Assembly: GCF_003269295.1 (NCBI RefSeq)
Contig: NZ_QLTT01000008.1
Coordinates: 374,138-438,137 of the forward strand
DNA from: Lentzea atacamensis
Lineage (GTDB): Bacteria > Actinomycetota > Actinomycetes > Mycobacteriales > Pseudonocardiaceae
Reading direction: 5' to 3'
DNA: 64,000 nucleotides
The notes beneath the pieces were generated by a model that was not told the origin of the DNA, did no database searches, and was given only the letters and a program-made list of their open reading frames with translations. The position numbers were made by a program, and so were the translations under genes. Positions 32,091 through 39,855 of the stretch are shown here, piece by piece (the first letter of the stretch is position 1; each line of letters begins with the position of its first letter).

Positions 32091-34808
32091 GTGCGGTATC
32101 GGCTTCTTGGGCCGCTGCAGATCTGGCGTGGGGGCGTGGAACTGCGGCTGGGCGGGCCCCGGCAACGGGCGCTGCTGGCAGCGTTGGCCCTGCACGTCAA
32201 CGAGACTGTCAGCTTTGAACACCTGAGTGAAGCGGTGTGGGAATCCCCGCCCGCGGCACCGGAATCGAACATCCGTACCTACGTGGCCGCCCTGCGCAAG
32301 GTGGTGCTCGACGAACTGGTCACCGTCCCAGGTGGATACCGGCTCGTCGTCCCCGCCGACGAGGTCGACGTCTTCGTCTTCACGCGGCTGTGCGCGGCCG
32401 GTGACGAGGCGCTGCGGCAGGGAGACCACCGGACGGCGGTGGCCCGGTACGAGGAGGCGCTCGCGTTGTGGCGCGGCCCCGCCCTCGACGGTCTCACCTT
32501 CGGGGCGCGCCTCGACGCCGAGCTGACGTTGCTCCAGGAACGCAGGCTGACGATCGCGGAGCAGCACGCGCGCCTGGCGATCGAGCTCGGCCAGGGCGAG
32601 CGGCTGGTCGCCGAGCTGCGCCGGCTGACCAAGCAGTTCCCGTTGCGCGAACAGCTGTGGCTGCAGTTGATGCACGCGCTGCAGCGGGCGGGGCGGCCGG
32701 CCGAGGCGCTGCGGGCGTTCGAGGACCTGCGGGTGCTGCTGGCCAGTGAGCTCGGCACCGATCCCGGCGCCGAGCTGAGGGAACTGCACGAGCGGCTGCT
32801 GCGCGGGGACGAACCGCGGCCTGCGTTGAACACGCTGCCGCGCGACGTCGCCGACTTCACCGGCCGTGCCGTCGAGATCGAACGGCTGACCAGGGCTGTC
32901 ACCGGGAAGTCGGCCGTGGTGATCTCCGCGATCGACGGCATGCCGGGCGTCGGCAAGACGACGCTGGCCGTGCACCTGGCGCACCGGCTGGAGTATCCGG
33001 ACGGTCAGCTGTTCATCGACCTGCACGCGCACACTGCGGGCCGTGCACCCGTTGAACCAACGGATGCGCTGGACGTGTTGCTGCGCGCGCTCGGCCTGGA
33101 GGACATCCCGGTCGGCTTGGACGAACGTGCCGCGTTGTGGCGGCTCGAGCTGTCCCGGCGGCGCCTGCTCGTCGTGCTGGACAACGCGGCGAGCGCCGAC
33201 CAGGTGCGGCCGCTGCTGCCGGGCGTGCCGGGGTCGCTGGTGCTGGTCACGTCACGGGCGCGGCTGGTCGAGCTGGAAGGTACCTCGACGCTCACGCTGG
33301 ACGTGCTGTCCGAGGCGGAGGCGCTGCAGCTGTTCGCGACGATCGTGGGCGACGAGCGCGGCACGGATCCGGCGGCCCGTGAGGTCGTGGAGCTGTGCGG
33401 CAGGCTGCCGCTGGCCGTGCGACTGGCGGCCGGCCGGTTGCGTTCCCGTCCGACGTGGACCACCGCCCACCTCGCGACGCGGCTGCGCGAGGGACGATTA
33501 TCCGAACTGGACGCTGTCTTCGCGTTGTCGTTCGGCCAGCTGCCCGCCGGGCACCAGCGGCTCTTCGGGCTGCTGGGACTGCACCACGGCACGGACTTCG
33601 ACGTGCACCAGGCCGCGGCGCTCGGTGATCTCGGCCTGCTGGAGTGCGACGGGATGCTCGAGGACCTCGTCGACGTCCACCTGCTCGAGGCGACCACGCT
33701 CGGCCGGTACCGGATGCACGACCTGCTCCGCCAGTACGCGCAGTCCAAAGTGGACTCGTCGCGGGCGCCGCTGACCCGGCTGCTGGACCACTTCCTGGAC
33801 ACCGCGAACCAGGCGACGCGGCTGATGTCGCCCGCGGCCCGCAGGTACGAGGTCGACATCACCTACCGCCCGGAGTCACGGCTCGTGCTGCGCGACTACG
33901 ACCACGCGGTGGAGTGGCTGGAGACCGAACGGCAGACACTCGTTGCCGCGGTTGCGTTGTCGCTCGACGGTGATTGGCGTACACACACGTGGCAGCTCGC
34001 CCGCGCGATGACGTTCTTCTGCATGGTGCGCGGCCACACGCGGGACTGGGCGACGATCAACGAGCTGGCGCTGGAGGCCGCGAAGGACAACCCGGCGGCG
34101 CTCGCGATCACGACGAAGAACTACGCGATGGTGTTCTGGCAGACCGCGCGGTACTCCGACGCCATCTTCCACAACGAGCGCGCGATCGAGATGCTGCGCG
34201 AGCAGGGCGACCTGCAGGGCGTGGCGGGCACGCTGAACAACCTCTCGCTGGTCTACCGGACGCTGGGCCGCCACACCGAGGCCGCCGAGCTGCTGGAGCA
34301 GGCGATCACGGTGGCGCGGGAGCTGGGCGACCGGCACCTCGAGTCGCAGGCGATGAGCAACGTCAGCAACATCTACAGCGCTTTGGGCCGCTACGACGAG
34401 GCGCTGGAAGCCTGCAACGGGGCCCTGGCGCTGATGCGCGAACTGGGCAGCCGGCGCGACGAAGCCGACACCCAGAGCGCGCTGGGCATGATCCTGCACG
34501 CCATGGGCAGGCACTCCGAGGCGCTCGGAGCGTTGAACTCGGCACTGACGGCGGTGCGCGCGATCGGTGACGTCACGACCGAGACGGTGGTGCTGAACTA
34601 CCTCGGCGAGGTGCTGACCGCGGCCGGGCGTCCCGAGGAGGCCGTGGTGCCGTTGCGCGAGGCGCTGGAGCTGGCGGAACGGATCGACGACCGGCGCGAG
34701 GCGGCCAACGCGCACAAGCACCTGGCCAAGGCGGTGGCGGACCCGGCGGAGGCGGCCCGCCACGAGAAGGAGGCCGAGGTTCGCTTCGCCGCTCTAGGCA
34801 CCGACTGA
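32091..34808 (+). CDS. AfsR/SARP-type regulator: winged helix-BTAD-NB-ARC-TPR
   Basis: A 905-residue STAND-class regulator. Residues 1-90 form an OmpR-like winged helix ('RYRLLGPLQIWRGG', 'NIRTYVAALRK'); 95-245 the BTAD helices ('DVFVFTRLCAAGDEALRQGD', 'GTDPGAELRELHERLL'). The NB-ARC ATPase has its P-loop near 283 ('GMPGVGKTT'), then 'LVVLDNAASADQVRPLLPG' and 'LPLAVRLAAGRL'. TPRs fill about 680-900. The start is GTG 32091 with AGGAGG 4 nt upstream. An in-frame TTA codon at 33498-33500 may make translation depend on the developmental bldA tRNA. It would activate target promoters after ligand-driven oligomerisation; no biosynthetic cluster adjoins, so its targets are unknown. Confidence 0.88.
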   Translation: MRYRLLGPLQIWRGGVELRLGGPRQRALLAALALHVNETVSFEHLSEAVWESPPAAPESNIRTYVAALRKVVLDELVTVPGGYRLVVPADEVDVFVFTRLCAAGDEALRQGDHRTAVARYEEALALWRGPALDGLTFGARLDAELTLLQERRLTIAEQHARLAIELGQGERLVAELRRLTKQFPLREQLWLQLMHALQRAGRPAEALRAFEDLRVLLASELGTDPGAELRELHERLLRGDEPRPALNTLPRDVADFTGRAVEIERLTRAVTGKSAVVISAIDGMPGVGKTTLAVHLAHRLEYPDGQLFIDLHAHTAGRAPVEPTDALDVLLRALGLEDIPVGLDERAALWRLELSRRRLLVVLDNAASADQVRPLLPGVPGSLVLVTSRARLVELEGTSTLTLDVLSEAEALQLFATIVGDERGTDPAAREVVELCGRLPLAVRLAAGRLRSRPTWTTAHLATRLREGRLSELDAVFALSFGQLPAGHQRLFGLLGLHHGTDFDVHQAAALGDLGLLECDGMLEDLVDVHLLEATTLGRYRMHDLLRQYAQSKVDSSRAPLTRLLDHFLDTANQATRLMSPAARRYEVDITYRPESRLVLRDYDHAVEWLETERQTLVAAVALSLDGDWRTHTWQLARAMTFFCMVRGHTRDWATINELALEAAKDNPAALAITTKNYAMVFWQTARYSDAIFHNERAIEMLREQGDLQGVAGTLNNLSLVYRTLGRHTEAAELLEQAITVARELGDRHLESQAMSNVSNIYSALGRYDEALEACNGALALMRELGSRRDEADTQSALGMILHAMGRHSEALGALNSALTAVRAIGDVTTETVVLNYLGEVLTAAGRPEEAVVPLREALELAERIDDRREAANAHKHLAKAVADPAEAARHEKEAEVRFAALGTD

Positions 34809-35267
34809 GCGCGGTCCAGGCCTGCCGCCCGGCAGCACCGCGCCGCGTGGCAGGCCGTCCCGCAGCAACGGCAGCAGCTTGGGGTGCTTGCTCATCAGCA
34901 CCGCGGCGGTGCCGTTGCGCTGCTGGATCCTGCGGCAGAAGTGGGGCGACAGCGGGATGCCGAGGTACGCCTCCGCCCGTGGCCCGTAGACGACCTGGTC
35001 GTTCTTCCCGCACCACGCGGCGGCGACCGGGCGGCCGTCCAGCCAGAGGTAGCCCTCCACGTACACCGCGCCCTGCAGGCGCGCGGCCTCGCTGAAGGCG
35101 ACGCTGAACGTGACCTGGGGAGACAACCTGGTGCCGGCGTCGGCGGTCCACCACGTGCCGACGTCGAGCACCATGCCCTCCATGCTCGCGTGCGCCCACT
35201 CCGAGTCGTCGACGAGCGTGCGGAACGGCGCTTCGAGCACGGTGAGGGCCGCTGTGAGCTCCTCCAC
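34794..35267 (-). CDS. Hypothetical protein, convergent with SARP gene
   Basis: A 157-residue protein with no recognised domain. It contains 'LVDDSEWAHASMEGMVLDVG', 'VTFSVAFSEAARLQGAVYVEGYLWLDG' (in two parts: 'VTFSVAFSEAARL', 'YVEGYLWLDG') and 'LSPHFCRRIQQRNGTAAVLM', which look like an ordered alpha/beta fold, with strong codon bias supporting coding. GTG 35267 is the likely start, with a modest GAGCGG upstream. It overlaps the end of the SARP gene by 15 nt and lies 50 bp downstream of the ECF sigma gene on the same strand, so it may be part of that operon. No signal peptide. Confidence 0.6.
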   Translation of the reverse strand: MEELTAALTVLEAPFRTLVDDSEWAHASMEGMVLDVGTWWTADAGTRLSPQVTFSVAFSEAARLQGAVYVEGYLWLDGRPVAAAWCGKNDQVVYGPRAEAYLGIPLSPHFCRRIQQRNGTAAVLMSKHPKLLPLLRDGLPRGAVLPGGRPGPRSVGA

Positions 35268-35317
35268 CCGCTCATGGTGCGTCGGACAGCGCGATTTCGC
35301 TGCCCGACCTGGAATAG

Positions 35318-36814
35318 CTAACTGATCGTGACGACGATGCTGAGCTGCAGCGGGCCCGCGTTGCCGGCGATGGTGCCGTTGGTCGCCTTCGGTCCTGCCT
35401 GCAACCGGAGTTTGAACTTGATCGTCTGACCCGGCGCCAGCGTCTGGCCACCGGTGCACGTGACCGTGCCCTTGCTCGCGGGACAGCCGATTGATCCCTC
35501 CGGCACGTTGCCGGGCCCGACCGTCTTGATCTCGTCGGGCAGGGCCAGCGTCAACGTTGGCACCGTGGTCGGTGCCGAGCCGGTGTTGGAGATGCCGATG
35601 TTCATCTCGTCGGGCGGGCCGTTGGTGGACATGGCCATGGTGGTGGGCGCGGTGGCGGACAGCTTGGCCTCGCCCACCGTGGCGGTGGTGGTCGACGTCG
35701 CCGCCGGTGGGTTGGGCCCGTTCGGCTCGGCGATCGGCGTGGCGCCACCGGCGGTCGTGCCCGCGGCCGTGGTGCCGGAGGTCGTGGTGGAGCCGGGGGT
35801 GGTGGTGGAGCCGGGGGTGGTGGTCGGCGTGACACCGGCCGTGGCGATCGTCGAGGTGATCGGTGCTGCGGCCTGGGGAGCGTTCCCGTTGTCGGAGGTG
35901 ACGACACCGGAGCCCGCGACGACCACGACGGCCGCGGCCGAAGCGGCCACACCGAACCACGAGGTCGCACTGATGGACACCGCCGTGCCCTTGCCCGCCG
36001 CGGCCAGGTAACCGGCCGTGCCCGTGCCGAGCACGATCGGCGCGATGACACCGCGCAGCGCGCCGTTCACGTCGGCCAGTTCGCTCGCGAGCTTGCGGCA
36101 TTCGGCGCAGTCGTCCATGTGCGCGTCGAGCTGGACGGCCTCACGTCCCTTGAGCCCGCCACGCGTCCACGCGCCGAGCTTCGTCACGGTCGCGCGGCAT
36201 CGTTCCGCCGGTTCCTGGGCCACGTGCGCCTGCAGGAACGCCTTGCGCAGCCCTTCGCGGGCCCGGAAGGCCATGGCCGAGACGCCGTTCGCGGTCAGTC
36301 CGAGCAGCGGCGCGATCTCACCGGGCGACTGGCCCTCGATCGCGGTGTGCCACAACACCGTCTGCCAGCGTTCGGGCAGCGACGCGAACGCCGTGGCCGC
36401 GAGCGCCTGGTCGAGGTCCTCCACGGCCTTGTCGCGAAACGGCACGCTCGTCGCCCGCACGGCACCGGGCACCTCCTCGATGTCGCCGGCCAGTTCGAGC
36501 CGCTTTTCCTTGCGCGTCCGGTCATACGCCGCGTGCCGCACCGCCGTCAGCAGGTACGGCCGGAACGCCGCGCCAGGGCCGCCGCCGGTGCGCAACGCGG
36601 CGAGCACCTTGGCGAACGCGTCCGACACCAGATCGTCGGCGTCGGAGGAAGAGTTCGACAGCTGCATCGCCAGAAGGTTGGCAGCACGGACGTGGCGCTC
36701 GTAGAGCTTGCCGTAGGCCTCGATCTCGCCTTCGCGCACGGCGTCGATCAGGTCGGCGTCCGACGGCGGTCGACCACGCTGCCCGATCAAAGATTGCCGC
36801 CTTACGTCATGCAC
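35318..36814 (-). CDS. ECF sigma factor fused to zinc-finger, membrane segment and extracellular tail
   Basis: A 498-residue fusion. Residues about 20-95 hold sigma region 2 ('AYGKLYERHVRAANLLAMQL', 'DADDLVSDAFAKVLAAL') and 130-190 region 4 ('LPERWQTVLWHTAIEGQSPGE', given here in parts: 'LPERWQTVLW', 'IEGQSPGEIAPLLG'). Residues about 215-250 resemble a zinc anti-sigma motif, 'HMDDCAECRKLA' (HxxxCxxC). One membrane helix ('SWFGVAASAAAVVVVAGSGV') is followed by a Thr/Pro-rich linker and an immunoglobulin-like domain ('GTVTCTGGQTLAPGQTIKFK') presumably outside. So sensing, anti-sigma-like control and sigma activity are joined in one chain, as in ECF groups with C-terminal extensions. Release probably needs proteolysis or a conformational signal. 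Confidence 0.85.
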   Translation of the reverse strand: MHDVRRQSLIGQRGRPPSDADLIDAVREGEIEAYGKLYERHVRAANLLAMQLSNSSSDADDLVSDAFAKVLAALRTGGGPGAAFRPYLLTAVRHAAYDRTRKEKRLELAGDIEEVPGAVRATSVPFRDKAVEDLDQALAATAFASLPERWQTVLWHTAIEGQSPGEIAPLLGLTANGVSAMAFRAREGLRKAFLQAHVAQEPAERCRATVTKLGAWTRGGLKGREAVQLDAHMDDCAECRKLASELADVNGALRGVIAPIVLGTGTAGYLAAAGKGTAVSISATSWFGVAASAAAVVVVAGSGVVTSDNGNAPQAAAPITSTIATAGVTPTTTPGSTTTPGSTTTSGTTAAGTTAGGATPIAEPNGPNPPAATSTTTATVGEAKLSATAPTTMAMSTNGPPDEMNIGISNTGSAPTTVPTLTLALPDEIKTVGPGNVPEGSIGCPASKGTVTCTGGQTLAPGQTIKFKLRLQAGPKATNGTIAGNAGPLQLSIVVTIS

Positions 36815-36959
36815 AGGACTGATGTGCGGACCCTATCGAGATGACTCAACGCGAACAATCCACGCATCCGAATCCGATGTAATAAGAAACCGTTGGGACG
36901 GACCTAAGTCTTGACCAACACAGGTCCGATGGCCCTATCACGTTCCTGCGTTCGCCGTC

Positions 36960-38021
36960 GTGACGGAGTTCCTGACCGAGCTGCCGGTGCGCGTGGCCGT
37001 GCCGATCGAACGGCACAGCCTGCTCTCCGACCGCCGTGCCCTCGCCCTGGTCACGCCCGGCGCGGACGTGACGTGGCTGTGCCACCCCGCTCGGACTCGC
37101 CCGCGTTGTTCGCAGCACTGCTCGGCGGATCGGGCCACTTTTCCATCAGGCCCCAGAAGGACCAACTGCCGTTGGGCCAACGGCACGTACCCGGCACGAT
37201 GACGGTGCAAACCCGCTGGACGGGCCTGCAGGTCACCGACCACCTGTCCGCGGGCCTGGTGCGCACCGTCGAGGGCAGGGTGCCCGCGGTGGTGGAGTTC
37301 GCGCCCCGCCCCGACTTCGGCCGGGCACCCGTGGTCCTGGAACGGATAGCCGACGAACTTTCTCTCGCCGGTACGCCGATCGTGCTGCGCTCACCCGGCG
37401 TGGAACGGGAGATCGCCGACGGCACCGCCACTGCTGTGATCACCCCACCTTTCGTCATGGAACTGGACCTCGGCTCACCGTCCGAAGAGGACACCGACTG
37501 GCTCGGCTGGTCGGCGGCGCTGCGGCTGCCTTCCGTCGAGCGCGATCTGGTGCGAAGATCCGCGCTCACGTTGCGCGCCCTCTGCCACCGCGACACCGGC
37601 GCCGTCCTGACCGCCGCCGCGACGTCGCTGCCCGAGCAGATCGGCGGCGTCCGCCGCCTCTTTGCACGTGGGGTTGTCGGGGCTGCTCGATCCGTCTGAC
37701 GAGCGGTCCCGTTCGACGGTGGTCGCGGGGGAGGAGACCTTGTGCAGCGGGCCGACGGTTTACCGGTACCTGCGTGACGACGGTCTGCCTGGTGATGAGG
37801 GTGGGTTCCACCTGTGTACGGCGTGGCTGATCGAGGCCTGTCTGAAGGTGGGGCGGCGTGCCGACGCGGAGGAGCTGTTCGAGAGCTTCGTGCGGCTGAC
37901 CGGGCCGACCGGGCTGCTGCCCGAGGAGTACGACCCGGTCGCCGAACGATCGCTGGGCAACCACCCGCAGGCCTACTCGCACCTGGGTCTCATCAGGTGC
38001 GCGCGGTTGCTCGACGGATGA
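36960..38021 (+). pseudogene. Decayed GH15 glycoside hydrolase (trehalase/glucoamylase type)
   Basis: Three pieces in different frames. The N-terminal 'IERHSLLSDRRALALV' and 'VTWLCHP' (from GTG 36960) break near 37085 by one base and continue as 'RSDSPALFAALLGGSG' to 'SLPEQIGGV' (about 37655). The sequence then jumps directly to the C-terminal region 'LSGLLDPSDERSRSTVV', 'FHLCTAWLIEACLKVGRR' and 'LGNHPQAYSHLGLI', ending at 38021. GH15 trehalase-like proteins have about 600 residues; here the whole segment after 'LPEQIGG' that begins 'RNWDYRxCWLRD' and carries the catalytic glutamates is absent. The gene cannot encode an active enzyme. Confidence 0.8.
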
Positions 38022-38027
38022 CGCGCG

Positions 38028-38771
38028 TCAGTGGCAGGCGCCGTCCCTGCCGAGCGTCTCCACCGGCCCGGCTCCCGGACGGGTCCACTGAGGCACCGGC
38101 CGCCCGGTCGGCCCCCAGGTCGAGTTCCCCTCCGCGTCCGTCCGCCAGAACCACGCGGCGTCACGCCCCTCCGGCCACCCCTCGGGCTTGTCCTCCCACT
38201 TCTCACCACGCCCGTAAGGCGTCATGTCGAGCAGCCCCAACGACCCGTTGACCCGCTCGGTCCCGCGCCCGGTGGTCCGATACGTGAGGAACACCTGCTC
38301 CCCGTCCCGCAGGAAGCACGAGAGGTACCCCATGTCGCCCCCGATCGGCGCGGGCAGCCCCCGCACCGAGTACCAGGGCTGCATGTAACCCATGAACTCG
38401 ACGAACGGCGCCACCTCGTCCCAGGCGCCCACGGTCAGGATGGCGAACGAGACCCCGCGAGCGTGGAGATACGCGGCGTTCTGCAGGTGCCAGGGCACCC
38501 AGGTGCAGCCCTCGCACTGGCCCTGGTGCGGCGCGCCGTCCCACCACATGTGCTGGTAGACCACGAGCTCGTCGCGGTCCTCGAACAGCGAGACGAACGG
38601 CACCGGGCCGTCGGGTCCGACGACGAGTGCCTTCCCGTCGATCTCCACCATCGGCAGCCGGCGGCGTGCCGCGGCGATCGCATCGCCCTCGCGCGTGTGG
38701 GCCTTCTCGCGAACCAGCAGCTCATCGCGGGCGGCTTCCCAGGTGGCGAAGTCGACGACGGGCGGTTTCAT
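38028..38771 (-). CDS. DUF899 family thioredoxin-like protein
   Basis: A 247-residue protein. Typical DUF899 sequence: 'VDFATWEAARDELLVREKAH' at the start, 'RRLPMVEIDG', 'LVVYQHMW', 'CEGCTWVPWHL', 'YSVRGLPAPIGGDMGYL' and 'SVFLTYRTTGRG'-like 'QVFLTYRTTGRGTE', ending in 'LDMTPYGRGE'. The C-x-x-C in 'QCEGCTW' is in the place of the thioredoxin active site. ATG 38771 has GGAGG 5-9 nt upstream. The family is thought to be redox-related; substrate unknown. It ends 7 bp from the decayed GH15 gene. Confidence 0.88.
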   Translation of the reverse strand: MKPPVVDFATWEAARDELLVREKAHTREGDAIAAARRRLPMVEIDGKALVVGPDGPVPFVSLFEDRDELVVYQHMWWDGAPHQGQCEGCTWVPWHLQNAAYLHARGVSFAILTVGAWDEVAPFVEFMGYMQPWYSVRGLPAPIGGDMGYLSCFLRDGEQVFLTYRTTGRGTERVNGSLGLLDMTPYGRGEKWEDKPEGWPEGRDAAWFWRTDAEGNSTWGPTGRPVPQWTRPGAGPVETLGRDGACH

Positions 38772-38904
38772 AGCGTCCTCCAAGCATGTCCGTGGCGCTT
38801 ACACAGTCATGTCGAAGCTGAATCCGCCATCTCGACATCTGCGGATGACCTCGCCACAACCGCCATGCCCGCGGGCTGGCCGGCGAGTGGTGGCTGTTGG
38901 CCTC

Positions 38905-39039
38905 CCCGAACCGCAACCGCACCCGAGCACCGCCCAGCCGTCCGCGCTCCAGGTGGATCGTCCCGCCGGTGGCCTCGGCCGCCGCACGGGCGATGTCCAG
39001 CCCGAGCCCGGTCGACCCGCCTCCGCTGCTGCCCCGGTG
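38905..39039 (-). pseudogene. Remnant of a sensor histidine kinase (C-terminal ATPase end)
   Basis: About 45 codons show the end of an HATPase domain: G2 box 'GGGSTGLGLDIARAAAEA', then 'TGGTIHLERGR' and 'GGARVRLRFG'. There is no upstream kinase body: on the plus strand the neighbouring sequence becomes a sugar permease at about 39060. No start codon or complete domain, so this is a gene fragment. Confidence 0.7.
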
Positions 39040-39062
39040 CAGTGTCCGGCTCGCCGAAACGG

Positions 39063-39640
39063 GGCGTGCTGTCGCGGCTCGGCAACGGTTTCGTGCAGCT
39101 GGTACTCGCGCTGGTGGCGTTGTTCTGGCTGGTTCCGGTGTTCGGCCTGCTGATCGCGTCGTTGCGCGACGAGTCGGCCAACACCGCGAGCGGCTGGTGG
39201 ACGGTGTTCGCCAAGCCGGCCGAGCTGACGCTGGAGAAGTGCGCGGGGCTCGTCGCGGGCTCTTCGGCACCATCACCGGCGTCGTGCTGTTCCACGTCGC
39301 GCTCGGCCTGCCGTTCGCCATCGTCCTGCTGCGCAACTTCTCACCGGCATCCCGCGCGACCTGATCGGTCTCGCGGCGGTGGCGGTGCCGGTGGCCAAGC
39401 CGGCGATCGCGTCGCTGACGATCTTCCAGTTCCTGCGGGTGTGGAACGACATGCTGGTGGCGCTGGTGTTCGCGGACCAGGACTCGGCGCCGATCACCGT
39501 GGCGCTGCGGGCCCAGCTGCGCCAGTTCGGCACCGACATCGACCTGCTCGCGACGGGCGCGTTCCTGTCGATGATCGTGCCGCTCGCGGTGTTCCTGGTG
39601 TTCCAGGCTGCACTTCTTCGACCTGGACGACGGGCGGCGG
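39063..39640 (+). pseudogene. Decayed sugar ABC transporter permease (MalG-like)
   Basis: Pieces in three frames. 'RLGNGFVQLVLALVALFWLV', 'GLLIASLRDESANTASGWWT' and 'KPAELTLEKCAGL' (39063-39250) end where a large part with several helices is missing. 'LFGTITGVVLFHVALGLPFA' (from 39260) then shifts by one base at 'RNF' to 'TGIPRDLIG', where the EAA loop is deleted, and 'KPAIASLTIFQFLRVWNDML', 'ITVALRAQLRQFGTDIDLL' follow. The order equals complete MalG-like permeases, so this is a gene eroded by several deletions. No CebG-like neighbour genes remain. Confidence 0.8.
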
Positions 39641-39679
39641 ATAGGGCCTCGCGGACGCCGTCGCCGAGATGGGGGTGTG

Positions 39680-39716
39680 AAGGCCGGTTGCCGCCCCCGT
39701 CGCGGCAACCGGCCTT
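39680..39716. terminator. Strong hairpin, probable bidirectional terminator
   Basis: AAGGCCGGTTGCCGC (39680-39694) pairs perfectly over 15 bp with GCGGCAACCGGCCTT (39702-39716) around a 7-nt loop. The AA...TT ends give a short U-run in each direction. It insulates the decayed tract from the NB-ARC regulator gene that begins at 39856. Confidence 0.78.
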
Positions 39717-39855
39717 CGTGACGTGGCCGGCTCCTCTCCCCCCTTGGATCAGGTGCCGACCACGAACCTGATGACGATTCTTTAGCCCGAACGGCGGTGG
39801 CAACAGCGACAACCCGCACAACCCACCGATACAGTCGGGTGTACGGGAGGCGTGT

